Positions 35,501 through 47,817 of a DNA stretch of 64,000 bases are shown here, piece after piece. The notes beneath the pieces are model-generated. The model saw only the letters and a program-made list of their open reading frames with translations. It searched no databases and had not been told where the DNA came from. Each line of letters opens with the position of its first letter. Position 1 is the stretch's first letter. Source of the DNA: Lottia gigantea. Taxonomy: Eukaryota > Mollusca > Gastropoda > Lottiidae. The position numbers and the translations under genes are program-made. Where the stretch lies: assembly GCF_000327385.1 (NCBI RefSeq), contig NW_008710115.1:847236-911235 (forward strand), given 5' to 3'.

Positions 35501-38500
35501 ATTAACTAGTTTGTTAAGAAAATAAGACACTTCTGTTGTTCTTCACACTGGGGTACAGAATTCAAGGTTCACTTGTAAAATCTCTCCCTCGTGTGGTAAC
35601 AAATAAATTTCAATTTGTTCTCTCAACTAGTAAATCCCTCCAATCTTATTTCAGCATGCAATAGTGATTAACTGGGTTAAAATGCCAATAAAATATAAGG
35701 TTGTCATTTGATGGCGGATGAAGCTGGGATTACGGTTGTACTTAGGAATATCTGAACAGTAAAATATCCGGAATAATTTTCAAAACAGAACTTGAACTAT
35801 CCATTTCTACTAGATTTATTTTTAATGGTTTCAGCATCAAGTCAAAGCTTATATTAATCTGTTACCAAATATACTTATAAGCCATCTTGAAAACAAGGAC
35901 TTCCTCAAATATATTTTTAAAAAGTATGATTCATGTTCTTCATGATAATTTGAGTTTTTTTATGATAGAATGTCTATTTTAAAATGCTTTTAAGATACAG
36001 AGATTACTGATAGAACATTTTCTGTGTTAAATATTGTCATTATTGTGTGATGTACATTAAGCTTAAAAGTTTAACATAGCATAAAACTAATATCAGCATC
36101 CATCTTAAAAATCAAATACTTAAAAAATCTACATTTTTGAAGAAAAAAATGATATGCTTTGTTTACTGTATAATTAGATCAATATAAATACCAGTGAACT
36201 CCAGTCAACATTTTGAGGATTGTCCCATTAATTTTATGGCTGTGGATTCATATTACAGTGATATTAAGAAATTGTGCCCAATAGCATAGCTGTACAATGA
36301 GGACAAGAGACAAAGAGGTAGGTTTAATATAATGTGACTTGTAGATTTATTGAGATTAGAGTTAAACTAGTATACTGTTGTAGTGACTACAGGTTTACAA
36401 CTACTTTAGTTTAAACAGTCACTCATAATTACTACAAAGGGATATATACCTGTCTAACATATACATTGGAAGTATTTGGTGTATTATTAATGGAATTCAA
36501 TGAAAATGTTTTGATACAACTGTAATTGTTTATAAGTTAACATGAATTTTCAAATGGTTGATATGTACCCTGCGATATTATACTCACTGAAATAAAATAA
36601 CAAGAAGTAAATTATACCAGCAGTTAGATTGTATATAGGTAGTGGATTTCAGGTGTATTTTAAAATTTTTGGCGACAATACATGTACCTTATCAGTATTC
36701 CATGTGATATTCAGTAATATAGAGTGATTCAGTACCTTTTCTAACAGTAGAGGTTTTAAGAAGGGAATACCTGTGTTTGTTGTTAAGCTATATAAAGTTG
36801 TGTTTGTGTACAGTTAACATTGTGACTAGACTATTTTATAATGTAGACTGTGGATACTAGGCCCTAAAATTTAGAATGTTACAAGGCCCATGAGAAGGAT
36901 TATAAATAGCTCTCTGGTTTACAACATTTTGTAACAGAATTTGGATGTGTTTGTAAGACAGAAGACTCATTTAGGAAAGGATCTACATATACTTTCTTCA
37001 AAATGTGTTTTTGATGTGGTGTTGACTGTTTTGTTTACACTTGCTATAGGAGGTATATTTTATTCTAGATGTGTTATTAGATTATATTGAGTGTTCAGTG
37101 GAAATTATCAACATCTGTAGTAATTATATATATGGATGAATTACTTCAATAATTGTGATATTTATATTTGAATTGAAAAATATGTAAAACAGGTCCAGGT
37201 ATGTAGATATGTATTAATTTTTACAAGTTTTATGAGATTTTGATAAGCATATTGAATATGGAATATTTCATATTTCCTGACTATTAAACTGTTCAATTTT
37301 TGTCATTAAGGGTGCTGTGCCTAATTTCTAGATCTTAAGCACATCAGACAGATCTTGGTAATACTACTAAATGACACCAACACCCAAGAATAAGTTATTA
37401 GAGATGGAATAAATATGAGCTTAAAAAAGTTTGTCAGAATATGTTCACCTAGATAGATTTAGTGGTCTAATTATTGTTTACTATCTTACAGAGATAAATT
37501 TTAACTATCCATATCCTTTCCCAGAGAATAAATCTGACTTCCTGTTCTCACACAATGCAACAAAAATATACAGACAATGTATCACTTCCAAGATGTTTTT
37601 AGTGATCTTGTGTGCATATATCATCAATAACAAGTGAACAGTTTGAAAGTGAGGACTCTTTTATTGAATTGCTAGAAACCAAACTCTGAAAATTCTGAAA
37701 AAGAATATAAATGTTGAGATGACTAGGTTTTGTTTTTAAATGAAAGGTTTGGAAATTGAGTTTCTTGTTTCAACACTGTAGATATTGATTTGTGGACCAG
37801 TGAATATTGAATTTTGATTATCTATTCAAGATTTAAGTGGCTATATAATAGTAAATATTTGCTATCATAATTCCCTTAAAACAAACCTCACAGTAAAATG
37901 ACATGTGTAATATATTTTGATTTTTGTATAGAAATTAATTTTTCATTACTTGACATGAATATCAGTAAGTGATATACGATTTCTTCTGCTGATTTGAATG
38001 TTACATTTGACAAGTTTTAACAGCATTTATTTCAGATCATCAACATATGTATTGTTGTAAACCTTTTTTGTGGAAGAATTCAATGTAATTTGAAGTTCAG
38101 GAAAATCTTAGATGTTTAATGTTGAAGGCAGGCTCTGGTTAACAAACAATGCAGTAATTGGCAGCCCCTGGAAACTACTGGATTTTCTTTGACTGCTAGC
38201 TTATCAGATCAATTGCTTGACTTGGCTCTGAGATGACTGAAATTGCATTTTTAGCAGTTGACATCAGTTGCTGATCTTATCAGGTGAGCAGACTGAATCT
38301 GCAAGACTATTTGATTGTAATTGACCAAAGCATATGCGATAGATACTTTTAATTGCTAGTAGACGTTGGCTTAATGTTATCAGAAAAACATGATATGAAA
38401 TATCTAGATCTGTTTTTCAACCTTCTTTCTGTTTCTAGCAGAAAATATCTGAATTTTGACAATAAAAATTAGTTATAGGGTAGTAAGAATAATGATTAGT

Positions 38501-39754
38501 GAGATATATTATATATATGATAAGAGATAATCCATCTTTACCTACATGTATATATCTATTAGGGTTCTTACACCTCATTTACCTTGTATAATGGAAATAG
38601 TTTATCTCTCAATTTGTCCCACTATGTACATTCCCTGGGATGTTTTGTATTCCATTACATACAAATTTTTCATTTGAAAATTTAAAGTCCATTTAAGAAG
38701 TAAGGATACCTGAACAATGTATGCCTTTGTTTCATCTCTTCACATCTAACATGTTCTAAAGAAATAGTTCCAAGAGTTTTTCTTGAAGATTCCTTGCTCC
38801 ATCAGGACAATGCTGTGCAATCATTGATAAACTCAGAAATGGTTGAAAATAGAAAAAGTAAAACTGCATTCTTTATAAGAATAGCAACTTAAACTTGAAT
38901 TGTCTAGATTGGATGGAATGCTGAAAATATATGATAAAAAAAAGGTCAAGACAATCTCACATCCAGGTTCACAAATTTTTCAATGTAACTTAGCTAGTGA
39001 TGTCAATATTTCAACTCTCTTTTCATCTTGGCCACAACTCGTCCAGAATTGGTTAAAAAATCACCAAAAACAGAAAGAAAATAGTGAATTGTACTTTATT
39101 TGAAAGATTTAATCGAAGGTTAACCCTGTGAAAAAGAGCCCTGAGAAAAGTCAGATGAAAAAGTCACAGACATGGTGATTATGATATGTCTGCCTCAGTG
39201 GTTGATGATAAAAAACTCATCATTAATCTTAAATCATCAGGTTAATATTAGTATGTCCCGGAGCATGATAAATGGTGGGGATTACAGCAGCAATTTATTT
39301 AGTGATTACAAAGTGAACTAAATAAATAAATGTCAATCTGTTTTCTTGTTAGTATTAAAAAAGCAGTTGTTCTGTCATTATTATTGCCTAGCCTGGGGAC
39401 ATTTTCATTATAAGCTTGATTTATCATTGTTTTAATGGGATGATATATAAAGGTGTGATAAAATAGATAATCTACAAGGTATTTAATCTTTATCTATCTA
39501 TTGTAACTTAGTACTACAAGTATTCTCTATTTTAATAACTTGACCTTAAAACTCAACCCTTACCAAACCTAAATATATTACTACACTATCATAGTGAGAA
39601 AACTATTTATCTTTGAATTCAATCATTTTATTTTTGAAAAGAAAAATCAATTACTCTGAAAAGTACTGCCAGTTTTTTCCTGCACTACTAGTGTATGTCT
39701 GAAAATTTCTGTTTTTCTATCATTTTGAAAAGTTCTACCTTTTTCAACCCATTT

Positions 39755-39965
39755 TCCCCTTGTCAGTGATGCTTGAGGATTGACATTAAAAAAGCGTCTA
39801 GTCAATGGCACCATTCTATGCACATTAAAGATCCTTTGACAGTTGGAAATTAAAAAAAGTGTAGGCTAATGCTGTTGTCCAAATGAAGTTTTCCTCGCAG
39901 CACACTGCATGGCATTGCATCTCTTCTTTAACCCAATTAGGTGCAGAAGAGTATGAGGTACAATT
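39755..39965 (+). mobile_element. SINE, copy 2 (5' truncated)
   Basis: It shares cttgtcagtgatgc, then gacattaaaaaagcgtctag, then a 3' part (tggcattgcatctcttcttt, then ggtgcagaagagtatga) with the SINE at 15640, in the same order. The tRNA-like head is absent. The middle has atgcacattaaagatccttt, a block I associate with invertebrate SINE bodies (memory, not checked). Confidence 0.65.
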
Positions 39966-40844
39966 GATACAAATTTTTAGTGTATATCTGAGTACTAAAA
40001 GTCTCTACCTCAAGTTCAAACAGTACTTGTATTTACAGTTTTTTCTATTTTTCCTATGATTTCTTAAAAGTAACTCCTAAATCCTCTTTATTTCTGAATG
40101 ACTGGTAGGGTCTCCCTTCTTTTCTGTTAAAAAGTGTCAGGAGCTAGGTTGAGCTTCTCTGTTTCTTGGCTGATGATAATGAATGTTGTACATATAAAAT
40201 AATTATCTCTAATTAATATCAGTGATATAATGGTAGGTAATTTGATAAATCACCTCATTTGGAATTTTCACTACTTTCACACTGCAGCTGTCAGCTTTGT
40301 CAAATAGACATTCAATGTGATTTCAAGGCAAGTTTCAGGGTATTAAGACTTAGTATTAGCTCATGCTTGACAAACATACACATGTCGGGTAAATATCAAA
40401 CACAAATTACCTTCTAATGTTTTATTTTTAACAGTTTAAGTTTGACGTAACTCTGTCCTGTTTTAATTTCTAATGTTTTAACTTCATTTCAATTTATTTG
40501 ATGTAGAATAGAAATGAAACTCCATCATTTTTCTCAATTCATTCAAGTTTATTGATCTTATTAATATAGTAACTGCAGTTTTTGTGATTAACAATAAATA
40601 ATTTACTTTTCTGTTGTCTTAAGACAATTCACGAATCAATAAATAGTACTTACGGACAGTTCTATTGCTAAAAGTTATGTTAACAAACTAAATCTATAGA
40701 TTTAGATTCTAAATGAATTGACAGTCTTTTGCTTGTATTTGTAACAACATTGATTATTATGTATTATAACAGTCAACAGAAATGGCTATTTTCCTAAAAC
40801 AGTTAAGGTTTTCTAATGTTTCTAATGACTTATTTGCCGTAAAA

Positions 40845-41275
40845 CATATATCTTATGAAAATCTAGCTAGTTCAGCATAAAACGTGTATTTCATGAGAAT
40901 TTGGCTTGTCAAGATTCAGGGTGAAACATGCATATGTATCTTATGAGAATCTGACAAGTTGAGAGCATGATACATATATCTTATGAGTCTGGTGGAAACA
41001 TGTCTTGTGAGAATCTGGCTAGTTGAGAACATGATACATATATCTTATGAGTCTGGTGGAAACATGTCTTGTGAGAATCTGGCTAGTTCAGCATGAAAAA
41101 TGTTTATCTTAATATGAGAATCTGGCTAGTTCAACATGTATCGTATGAGAATTTGGTTATTGCAGCTTGAAACATGTATTTTTACAGAATCTGGCTAGAT
41201 CAACTTGAAATACATACTCATTAAAAATCTTGATACAGTTTTTATGAGAATTTGGCTATTGCATCTTGAACTAGC
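40845..41275 (+). repeat. Degenerate tandem array
   Basis: Diverged units built on tcttatgagaatctggctag followed by ttcagcatgaaacatg, about 35-65 bases each. One block, gagtctggtggaaacatgtc followed by ttgtgagaatctggctag, is duplicated exactly near 40984 and 41048. Confidence 0.8.
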
Positions 41276-41979
41276 TGAACTTTACAGCTTCTGACAATTC
41301 AGATAACTTGAGCTTAAACATTGTCTTTAGTGATTTGTCAATTCAACCCGTTCTCACAAAGTTAGGATTAAATTTGAAGTGTAACCCATTGTACACAAGA
41401 AGAATTTGAACAAAAGATTTTACGATTTTACCTAAGATAGATAGGGGGTAAGATAAATATAGGGTATGACAGGTAAATTATAGGTGTTTTGTTTATTAAA
41501 CTATGTGTTAACTGCTGATATGATGTTATAAACTACCGGCAACTACAGAATATAGATTGTTTAGATTATTCTTATGGTTTTTCTACACGCACGTATTTTT
41601 ATCTTCAATTTTATGGCCATGGTTATTAGATTTCTCACTCCAATCTAAATAAAAGAGAAAATATTTTACCTACATCGAACTAGGCAGTGAAATTTTGACA
41701 CTAAGTTACAAAAACATTAAACTTTTATTTTCATTAAAAAGGTATTACACATCGAAATTTACAAAGATATATATAGTTTACTGACTTCATAGCTTTATAG
41801 ATGGAGTTTGCATTTTTCCGCCAGACTAGCTTTATTGCTGTGTTGATGGTTCCTTATAGGAACTTCCTATGCTTTATTTGGAACTATGTCTCATTTTGCT
41901 CAAAGTCATCATCAATAGATATGATCCTTGTCATAAGTTAGAATTTTTGGTCACTTTTCAAGGTCTTCAAGGTTAAATT

Positions 41980-42185
41980 CATCTTCATAATGTCAAGCTA
42001 TTACGAAAATTGTACTAATGCCTTAACTGCAATAGCCATTATTCTTGTATTCAAGAATGCAGTGAAATGATTGGATTGTAGGCCTATGATTTGCCTATTC
42101 GATAGCGTACAATCCCATCAAATCGCTTCATTTACAAACAAAGTACAAGAAAGGCGGCTTTTGTCAAGGTATAAGTCTGAGAAGG
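41980..42185. mobile_element. Foldback family A, truncated copy
   Basis: The left arm is catcttcataatgtcaagc then tattacgaaaattg, with ctgcaatagcca; the inner pair is ttggattgtagg and gcgtacaatcccatcaaatc. The right arm stops after gtcaaggtataagtctga, without the tip. Confidence 0.7.
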
Positions 42186-45100
42186 AAAAATGGCAAAATG
42201 GTAAACTGAAACAAAGGACACTAACATTTAAAGGCTGCCTAAATTCCAGGATGTTTGTCAAATTATGGGAAATTTAATTTTTGTAATGTGTTGCAGAAGC
42301 CACTATTTATTGTCTTCAGAGCTCAGAAAATCAATTATTTTGTATATAAACTGAATGTTAAATTCTGTTTATTTGTAGATGTAACAGACTATATTATGAT
42401 ATGTAATTGAAATGGTTAACAACATTATTCAACATCAGGTAACATCTACTTTTACATTTCATTTTCTATTTAATATGAAGGACTTAGAACTCCATTGATA
42501 TCATTTCATTTCTATTTTCTTATATAGATATAGTTGATTCTATTGACATTATAGTTTTAGTGTGAAAAGCGAGTTTATGTTTTTCATTTGGCCTTACTAC
42601 TTTTATCCAAAAAATGGACTGGGGCTAAAAATACTACCTGGTTTAGATCAAAGTTGCTTATGCCATGCCTTGAAGCTAAACCTCATTGCTAAATGCTTGT
42701 ATATCTCAATATTGAAAGTTGAAACAGTATAAGACAATAATCATGATTCATTTAAATAGAATGAAGAGGATATTCAAGTAAATTTAAGATACCGTTATCT
42801 GAAATATGATATCTCTTATGGGTAAACTTTTTGTACAAAAACTGCTAGATTATGTCGGCCTACTGGATTAAATATAGTGAGATATAGGTATATATGTCTG
42901 CTTCATGCAGTGATATTTAAAAACTTGTCAACAAAACTTCAACAAGTATTGATGTGGAACATTGACTGGTTTCATACCCTATTATAAACGTTATATAAGA
43001 ACTTGATCTCAAGATGCATGGTCACGGTAATAAAATCACATTACCTCTCTATTTAAAAAACTCTGATATGTCAAGATGATTTTCAAAATATCAGATTACA
43101 CCAGTCTAGATTTCTAAAAAGTTGACAAAGAAACTTGAATGTTTATATCATACAAGACTTCACCTGTCATTTCAGTATAACTCATAGGAATTTATTTCAA
43201 CAATGTTTCTGCATTATATACATAATTATATATAGATAAATATTGAGATATTTTAAAAGTTATGATTACTAGATAAGGAAAATAGTCACCTAAGTTAACC
43301 TGAATATAACAATTAAGAAAGCCCTGTATATTTGTGGTATTGTGCACAGTTTTTGTGATAAAAGAAAATTATATTTTTCACCAAATGTTCGTCAGTTAAT
43401 ATTGACAGTCTGCCATTGATTGCTGATGGTGGAAGTTGCTTATATGGAAGACTGATTCCAGTTTGGATCAAGGATTATGAATCCAGTTGTCAAAGACAGC
43501 AATGCTTTGAAATTGTCCTGTAAAAGCCAATTATGACTTGAATTTAATTGCAAGGAAACATTGAATTGGTCTGGATCATACAACTTTCATTAAAATTCAT
43601 ATTTACAGTAAATTATCGTTGCTTGAAATATTTGAGGAAATTAAATTAAATTAGACTTATACAATATTGTTGAGATCATACCAAGCCTGTCTGTAGAAAC
43701 AAGCTGACTTAAACTGCAAAAAACTCTAAGAAACAATTATATGAAAAGTTAACTTAAAACCATGTTATTTATGAATTAATAATGAACATGTCTAGTCTTA
43801 TTATATTGAAATATATAGAAATATAATATTATAATTAGATATAATTTTAGTTTCTGATAAAAAGAAACTAATTATTAGATTGACTATGAGAAGTATTAAT
43901 TCTAAAAAGTTGATTTCTACCTACATTCATTATTATTCAAATCTAGTCATACAGAAATATTAAATTGATATATATTTTACGGGCTCCTGGGCAAATTGCC
44001 GAAATTTGTAAGCCTGGTTTGAGTGTGAAACTTTATACATGGTGGATTTCTATTGATGATCCGTAGTTAATTGTTTGATTGTCAACTGTTTTGTTGTATG
44101 AAAAGATTATTCAGAGATCAAATCAACTGGTTTATTCACATTTCTTCTAAAGGATATTTGACCATAATATTTTTCAAGTCGTGGGACCAATACTAGGGTT
44201 AATGTATGATAGTTAGTTATTGTATATAGAGAAGTTTAACTGACCCTGACTGTATTTTCACTCCTATGTGACAATAATTTTGATGTTTTGTTAGAAAATG
44301 TATCTGGTTAAGAAAGGATCAATATGATTTGTTGTAGATGGAGAATAAATTGTATCAATCCATTCTCTGGATCAGGTAGTTCTTTATAATTATTTATCTC
44401 TTTGGCTCCACAGGATATTTTGTCAGGGCAAAAGGACGCCTTGTCAAGGAAATGTGATTTTTTTCAGTTAAATGAGAATTGGTCCTATAGAATTATCCCT
44501 CTTTTGATCATATTATGATTTTCAATTAAGTTTTTTTCATATAATATGAATAAACTTACAGAAATAATAAAGAAACAGATGTGAACTGTTTGTAGTAAAA
44601 CTGAGTTGAAAGACACAATGGCAGAGTGACAACTGTTTTAGAAAGAGGTTTTCTAAAAAAATTTGTGTGTGTCGTAGACGCTGCTTTTTGCCATTCCAAT
44701 GGTTAATTTTGTGCTTTCGACAACTCTTTTTGACAATCATTAAGTTCTGTGTTCGAATCTTTGCTGTTTCTTAAAAAAACATTCTTGATAGTTGTCCCTA
44801 ATTTTGGCAAAATTTTTGTAAATGGTTGTAGAGTTTAATTTAGTACCTATTAAAATGTTTAGTTACTAAACTAATATAATGATAAAACTACCCTGTCAGG
44901 TACTAGTTAATCTCGGTACATATTACTATCCCTTTCATCTCTTCTAATCATGTGTGACTAACAACGGTCAATATACTGACCACTTGACTAGATTGACCAG
45001 TTTCACAAGTAAATAATATATTTAGTTAGTACCTTGCTTAGAAACTGTATCACGTATTTCATTCAGTCAATGGATTCTTTATTGTGGTATAATTGACTAT

Positions 45101-45539
45101 TTTCATTGATTATAGTAATGATATTGCATTTCATTATAAAGCCGATCATATACTTGTATGATATGATATGGCATTAGTTGCAGAAACATTTAGTCATCAA
45201 ATGTATGATATCGTAAGTATTGTGGTTGGATGGGAAAAAGCCTATTAAAAAAGATTAAAAAGTCAAAATTTTAATCCTGCACAATAGTGTTTACAAACAG
45301 TGCAAGTCATGAAAGAATTGACATTAGTACCTTCTAGGTGCGTGACAGTATTTTGTCTCTAAACTTTGAATAAACATTGGCATCAGGCCAACACTTTTTT
45401 GTCAAATTTTGGTAGTTCTTGACAGTGGTCTTTAAGATTTAAAGGATTTCTGCTAATTTGAAGACGCCTTCTAGAATTTTAGTCAAAGGTGTTAACTTGC
45501 TTAAACAGGGTGTTAGTCAAGAAGTTAGTAATGTCAGGA

Positions 45540-46675
45540 AATTTTATTAGATATGAATGTATTCCAATATGATGGTAAGTTATTAGTAATGTCAAGTCAA
45601 ATTCTATAAAATATGTATTCAATTATGATTCAAGAAATTCTATAAAATATGAATGTATTCTAGTGTTAGGGTGTATTGAGAGGAGTCTCAATGAAAGCAC
45701 TGGCCTAGGTCACAGAGCAATAGATAAGTCTATTAATTATGTGAAAATTAGTTAGTCTTTAGTATGATTTTGGTTGAAAAGACACACATACACTGCATGT
45801 TATATAATATACTGTATATAGCTATGGCATGATGGTGAGTTGTAAGTATTATCAGGAAGTTCTATAAAGTATGAATGTTTCTAGTATGATGGTAAGTTGT
45901 AAGTATTGTCAGGAAGTTCTATAAAGTATGAATGTATTTTAGTATGATGGTGAGTTGTAAGTAATGTCAGTAAGTCCTATAAAGTATGAATGTATTCTAG
46001 TATGATAGTGAGTTGTAAGTATTGTCAGGAAGTTCTATAAAGTATGAATGTATTCTAGTATGATAGTGAGTTGTAAGTAATGTCAGTAAGTCCTATAAAG
46101 TATGAATGTATTCTAGTATGATGGTGAGTTGTAAGTATTATCAGGAAGTCCTATAAAGTATGAATGTATTCTAGTATGATAGTGAGTTGTAAGTATTGTC
46201 AGGAAGTCCTATAAAATATGAATGTATTCTAGTATGATGGTGAGTTGTAAGTAATGTCAGGAAGTCCTATAAAGTATGAATGTATTCTAGTATGATGATG
46301 AGTTGTAAGTAATGTCAGGAAGTCCTATAAAGTATGAATGTATTCTAGTATGATAGTGAGTTGTAAGTATTGTCAGGAAGTCCTATAAAGTATGAATGTA
46401 TTCTAGTATGATGATGATTTGTAAGTATTGTCAGGAAGTTCTGTAAGATATGAATGTATTCTAGTATAATGGTAAGTTGTAAGTATTGTCAGGAAGCTCT
46501 GTAAGATATGAATGTATTCTAGTATGATAGTGATTTGTAAGTATTGTCAGGAAGTCCTATAAAATATGAATGTATTCTAATATGATGGTGAGTTGTAAGT
46601 ATTGTCAGGAAGCTCTGTAAGATATGTATGTATTCCAGTATAATGGTAAGTAATGTCAGGAAGTCCTATAAAATA
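45540..46675 (+). repeat. 58-bp minisatellite, about 14 good units
   Basis: The unit is agtatgatggtgagttgtaa, then gtattgtcaggaagtcctat, then aaagtatgaatgtattct. Units from 45820 to 46670 are close to each other; 45540-45690 is a diverged leading edge. Each unit has ggtgagt or ggtaagt followed directly by tgtaagt, i.e. two 5' splice-site consensus words. Confidence 0.92.
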
Positions 46676-47461
46676 TGAGAATATTTGGCATTACCTTGAT
46701 CGACTTAATGGTTTAGCTTTGTATAGATACCAAAAGCTATGCCAAATTGTCACTGTGAAAATTCTCAAAATGGAGCAATTCCCATGGAAATCGACATTAT
46801 ATGTCTGGCCCTATCCTATCAGAGGAACTGGCTACACTAATCCATGTCAGGTTTCAATACTAGCTGATATACAGTAGTAGAGTAGCAAACAGTTGAAATA
46901 GTTAATTTCTACTGATTAGGTTTGTTCTTAGCAAATTGACTCTTAATAATGTTCATCAAAAAGTGTATTTCAAACATCATATGCCAATTATATCAATTGA
47001 TATATGAAAGTTATGCTATTTAGAAACTAGAATGTAAAGAGATAATATAAGTTGAAATCAGTACATGTAATAATGTCTATATATTTTCTGATAACAATAT
47101 TATTAGCCCAATTTGATTGTATACGATTAGTTTTATAAGTGCACCTCAATATTTTAATAGAATCTTAAGTCAATGTTTGAATTAGGTTGGTTATGTTAAG
47201 GTTGAAATGAACTGAATAAACAGGGTCAAAAGAAAATTATATTTTATCTTAGGTTTAACAAATTATGTTCATACACCATAATTATACACATAGAGATTTT
47301 TTTAAAAATGTGAAGAAAGTTATGGTAGAATGTGAAATCTGTTCATAGCAGGTATAGAAAGTTCTCTTAACCATGGTTGTGATTATATACAATATTATTG
47401 TATTCATATATCTGATATTGGGACCTAAGTTAAAATGAAAAAAGTAAAGAGTTGTCATCTA

Positions 47462-47530
47462 CATATTGTCAAGCTATCAAAAACTGTCTGTTATACCATG
47501 ACTTCATCAGGCACTTTTCTTGAACGGGTA
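47462..47530 (+). mobile_element. Foldback family A, terminal fragment
   Basis: attgtcaagctatcaaaaac, then tgtctgttataccatgactt, resembles one family A arm. It lies about 110 bases before the first LAP coding exon. Confidence 0.45.
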
Positions 47531-47643
47531 TCTCATAGGTTTGTAATTGCAGAAATTCGATTGTTTCCAAATGGCTGAACAAAATGATACTTGTTTCACA
47601 AGTAACTACATGTATAACAATATTTGATATTACAGGTAATAAA

Positions 47644-47817
47644 ATGGCAGGATTTGTACGGAAATGTCCCTGTCTTAAACCACAGATAGAAGATGATGTA
47701 ACAGTATTAGATTATAGACATTGTAGTCTAGCTGATGTACCTGGTGAAGTTTTTAATTTTGAGAGAACTCTGGAAGAACTATTAACAGATTCTAATCAGA
47801 TTAGAGATTTACCAAGG
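47644..47817 (+). CDS. LAP gene coding exon 1, residues 1-58
   Basis: Start [13 protein letters not shown], then [20 protein letters not shown], then [20 protein letters not shown]. The family has LEELYLDANQ where this protein has [10 protein letters not shown]. The start was chosen by alignment with LRRC7/Erbin and by the acceptor at 47635. It ends phase 0 at gtaagt. Confidence 0.92.

Larger units (their letters stand above)
32540..47635 (+). other. Putative 15-kb 5' intron of the LAP gene
   Basis: No coding potential was recognised. CpG-poor, T-rich sequence containing a SINE (39755), a foldback copy (41980), a degenerate array (40845), a 58-bp minisatellite (45540) and a foldback arm (47462). 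Two cttatcag words about 90 bases apart (38200 and 38276) are possible GATA sites. The right end is a usable acceptor (ttacag, 47630-47635), 8 bases before the start codon. If the promoter at 32.4 kb is wrong, this is ordinary intergenic DNA. Confidence 0.4.
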
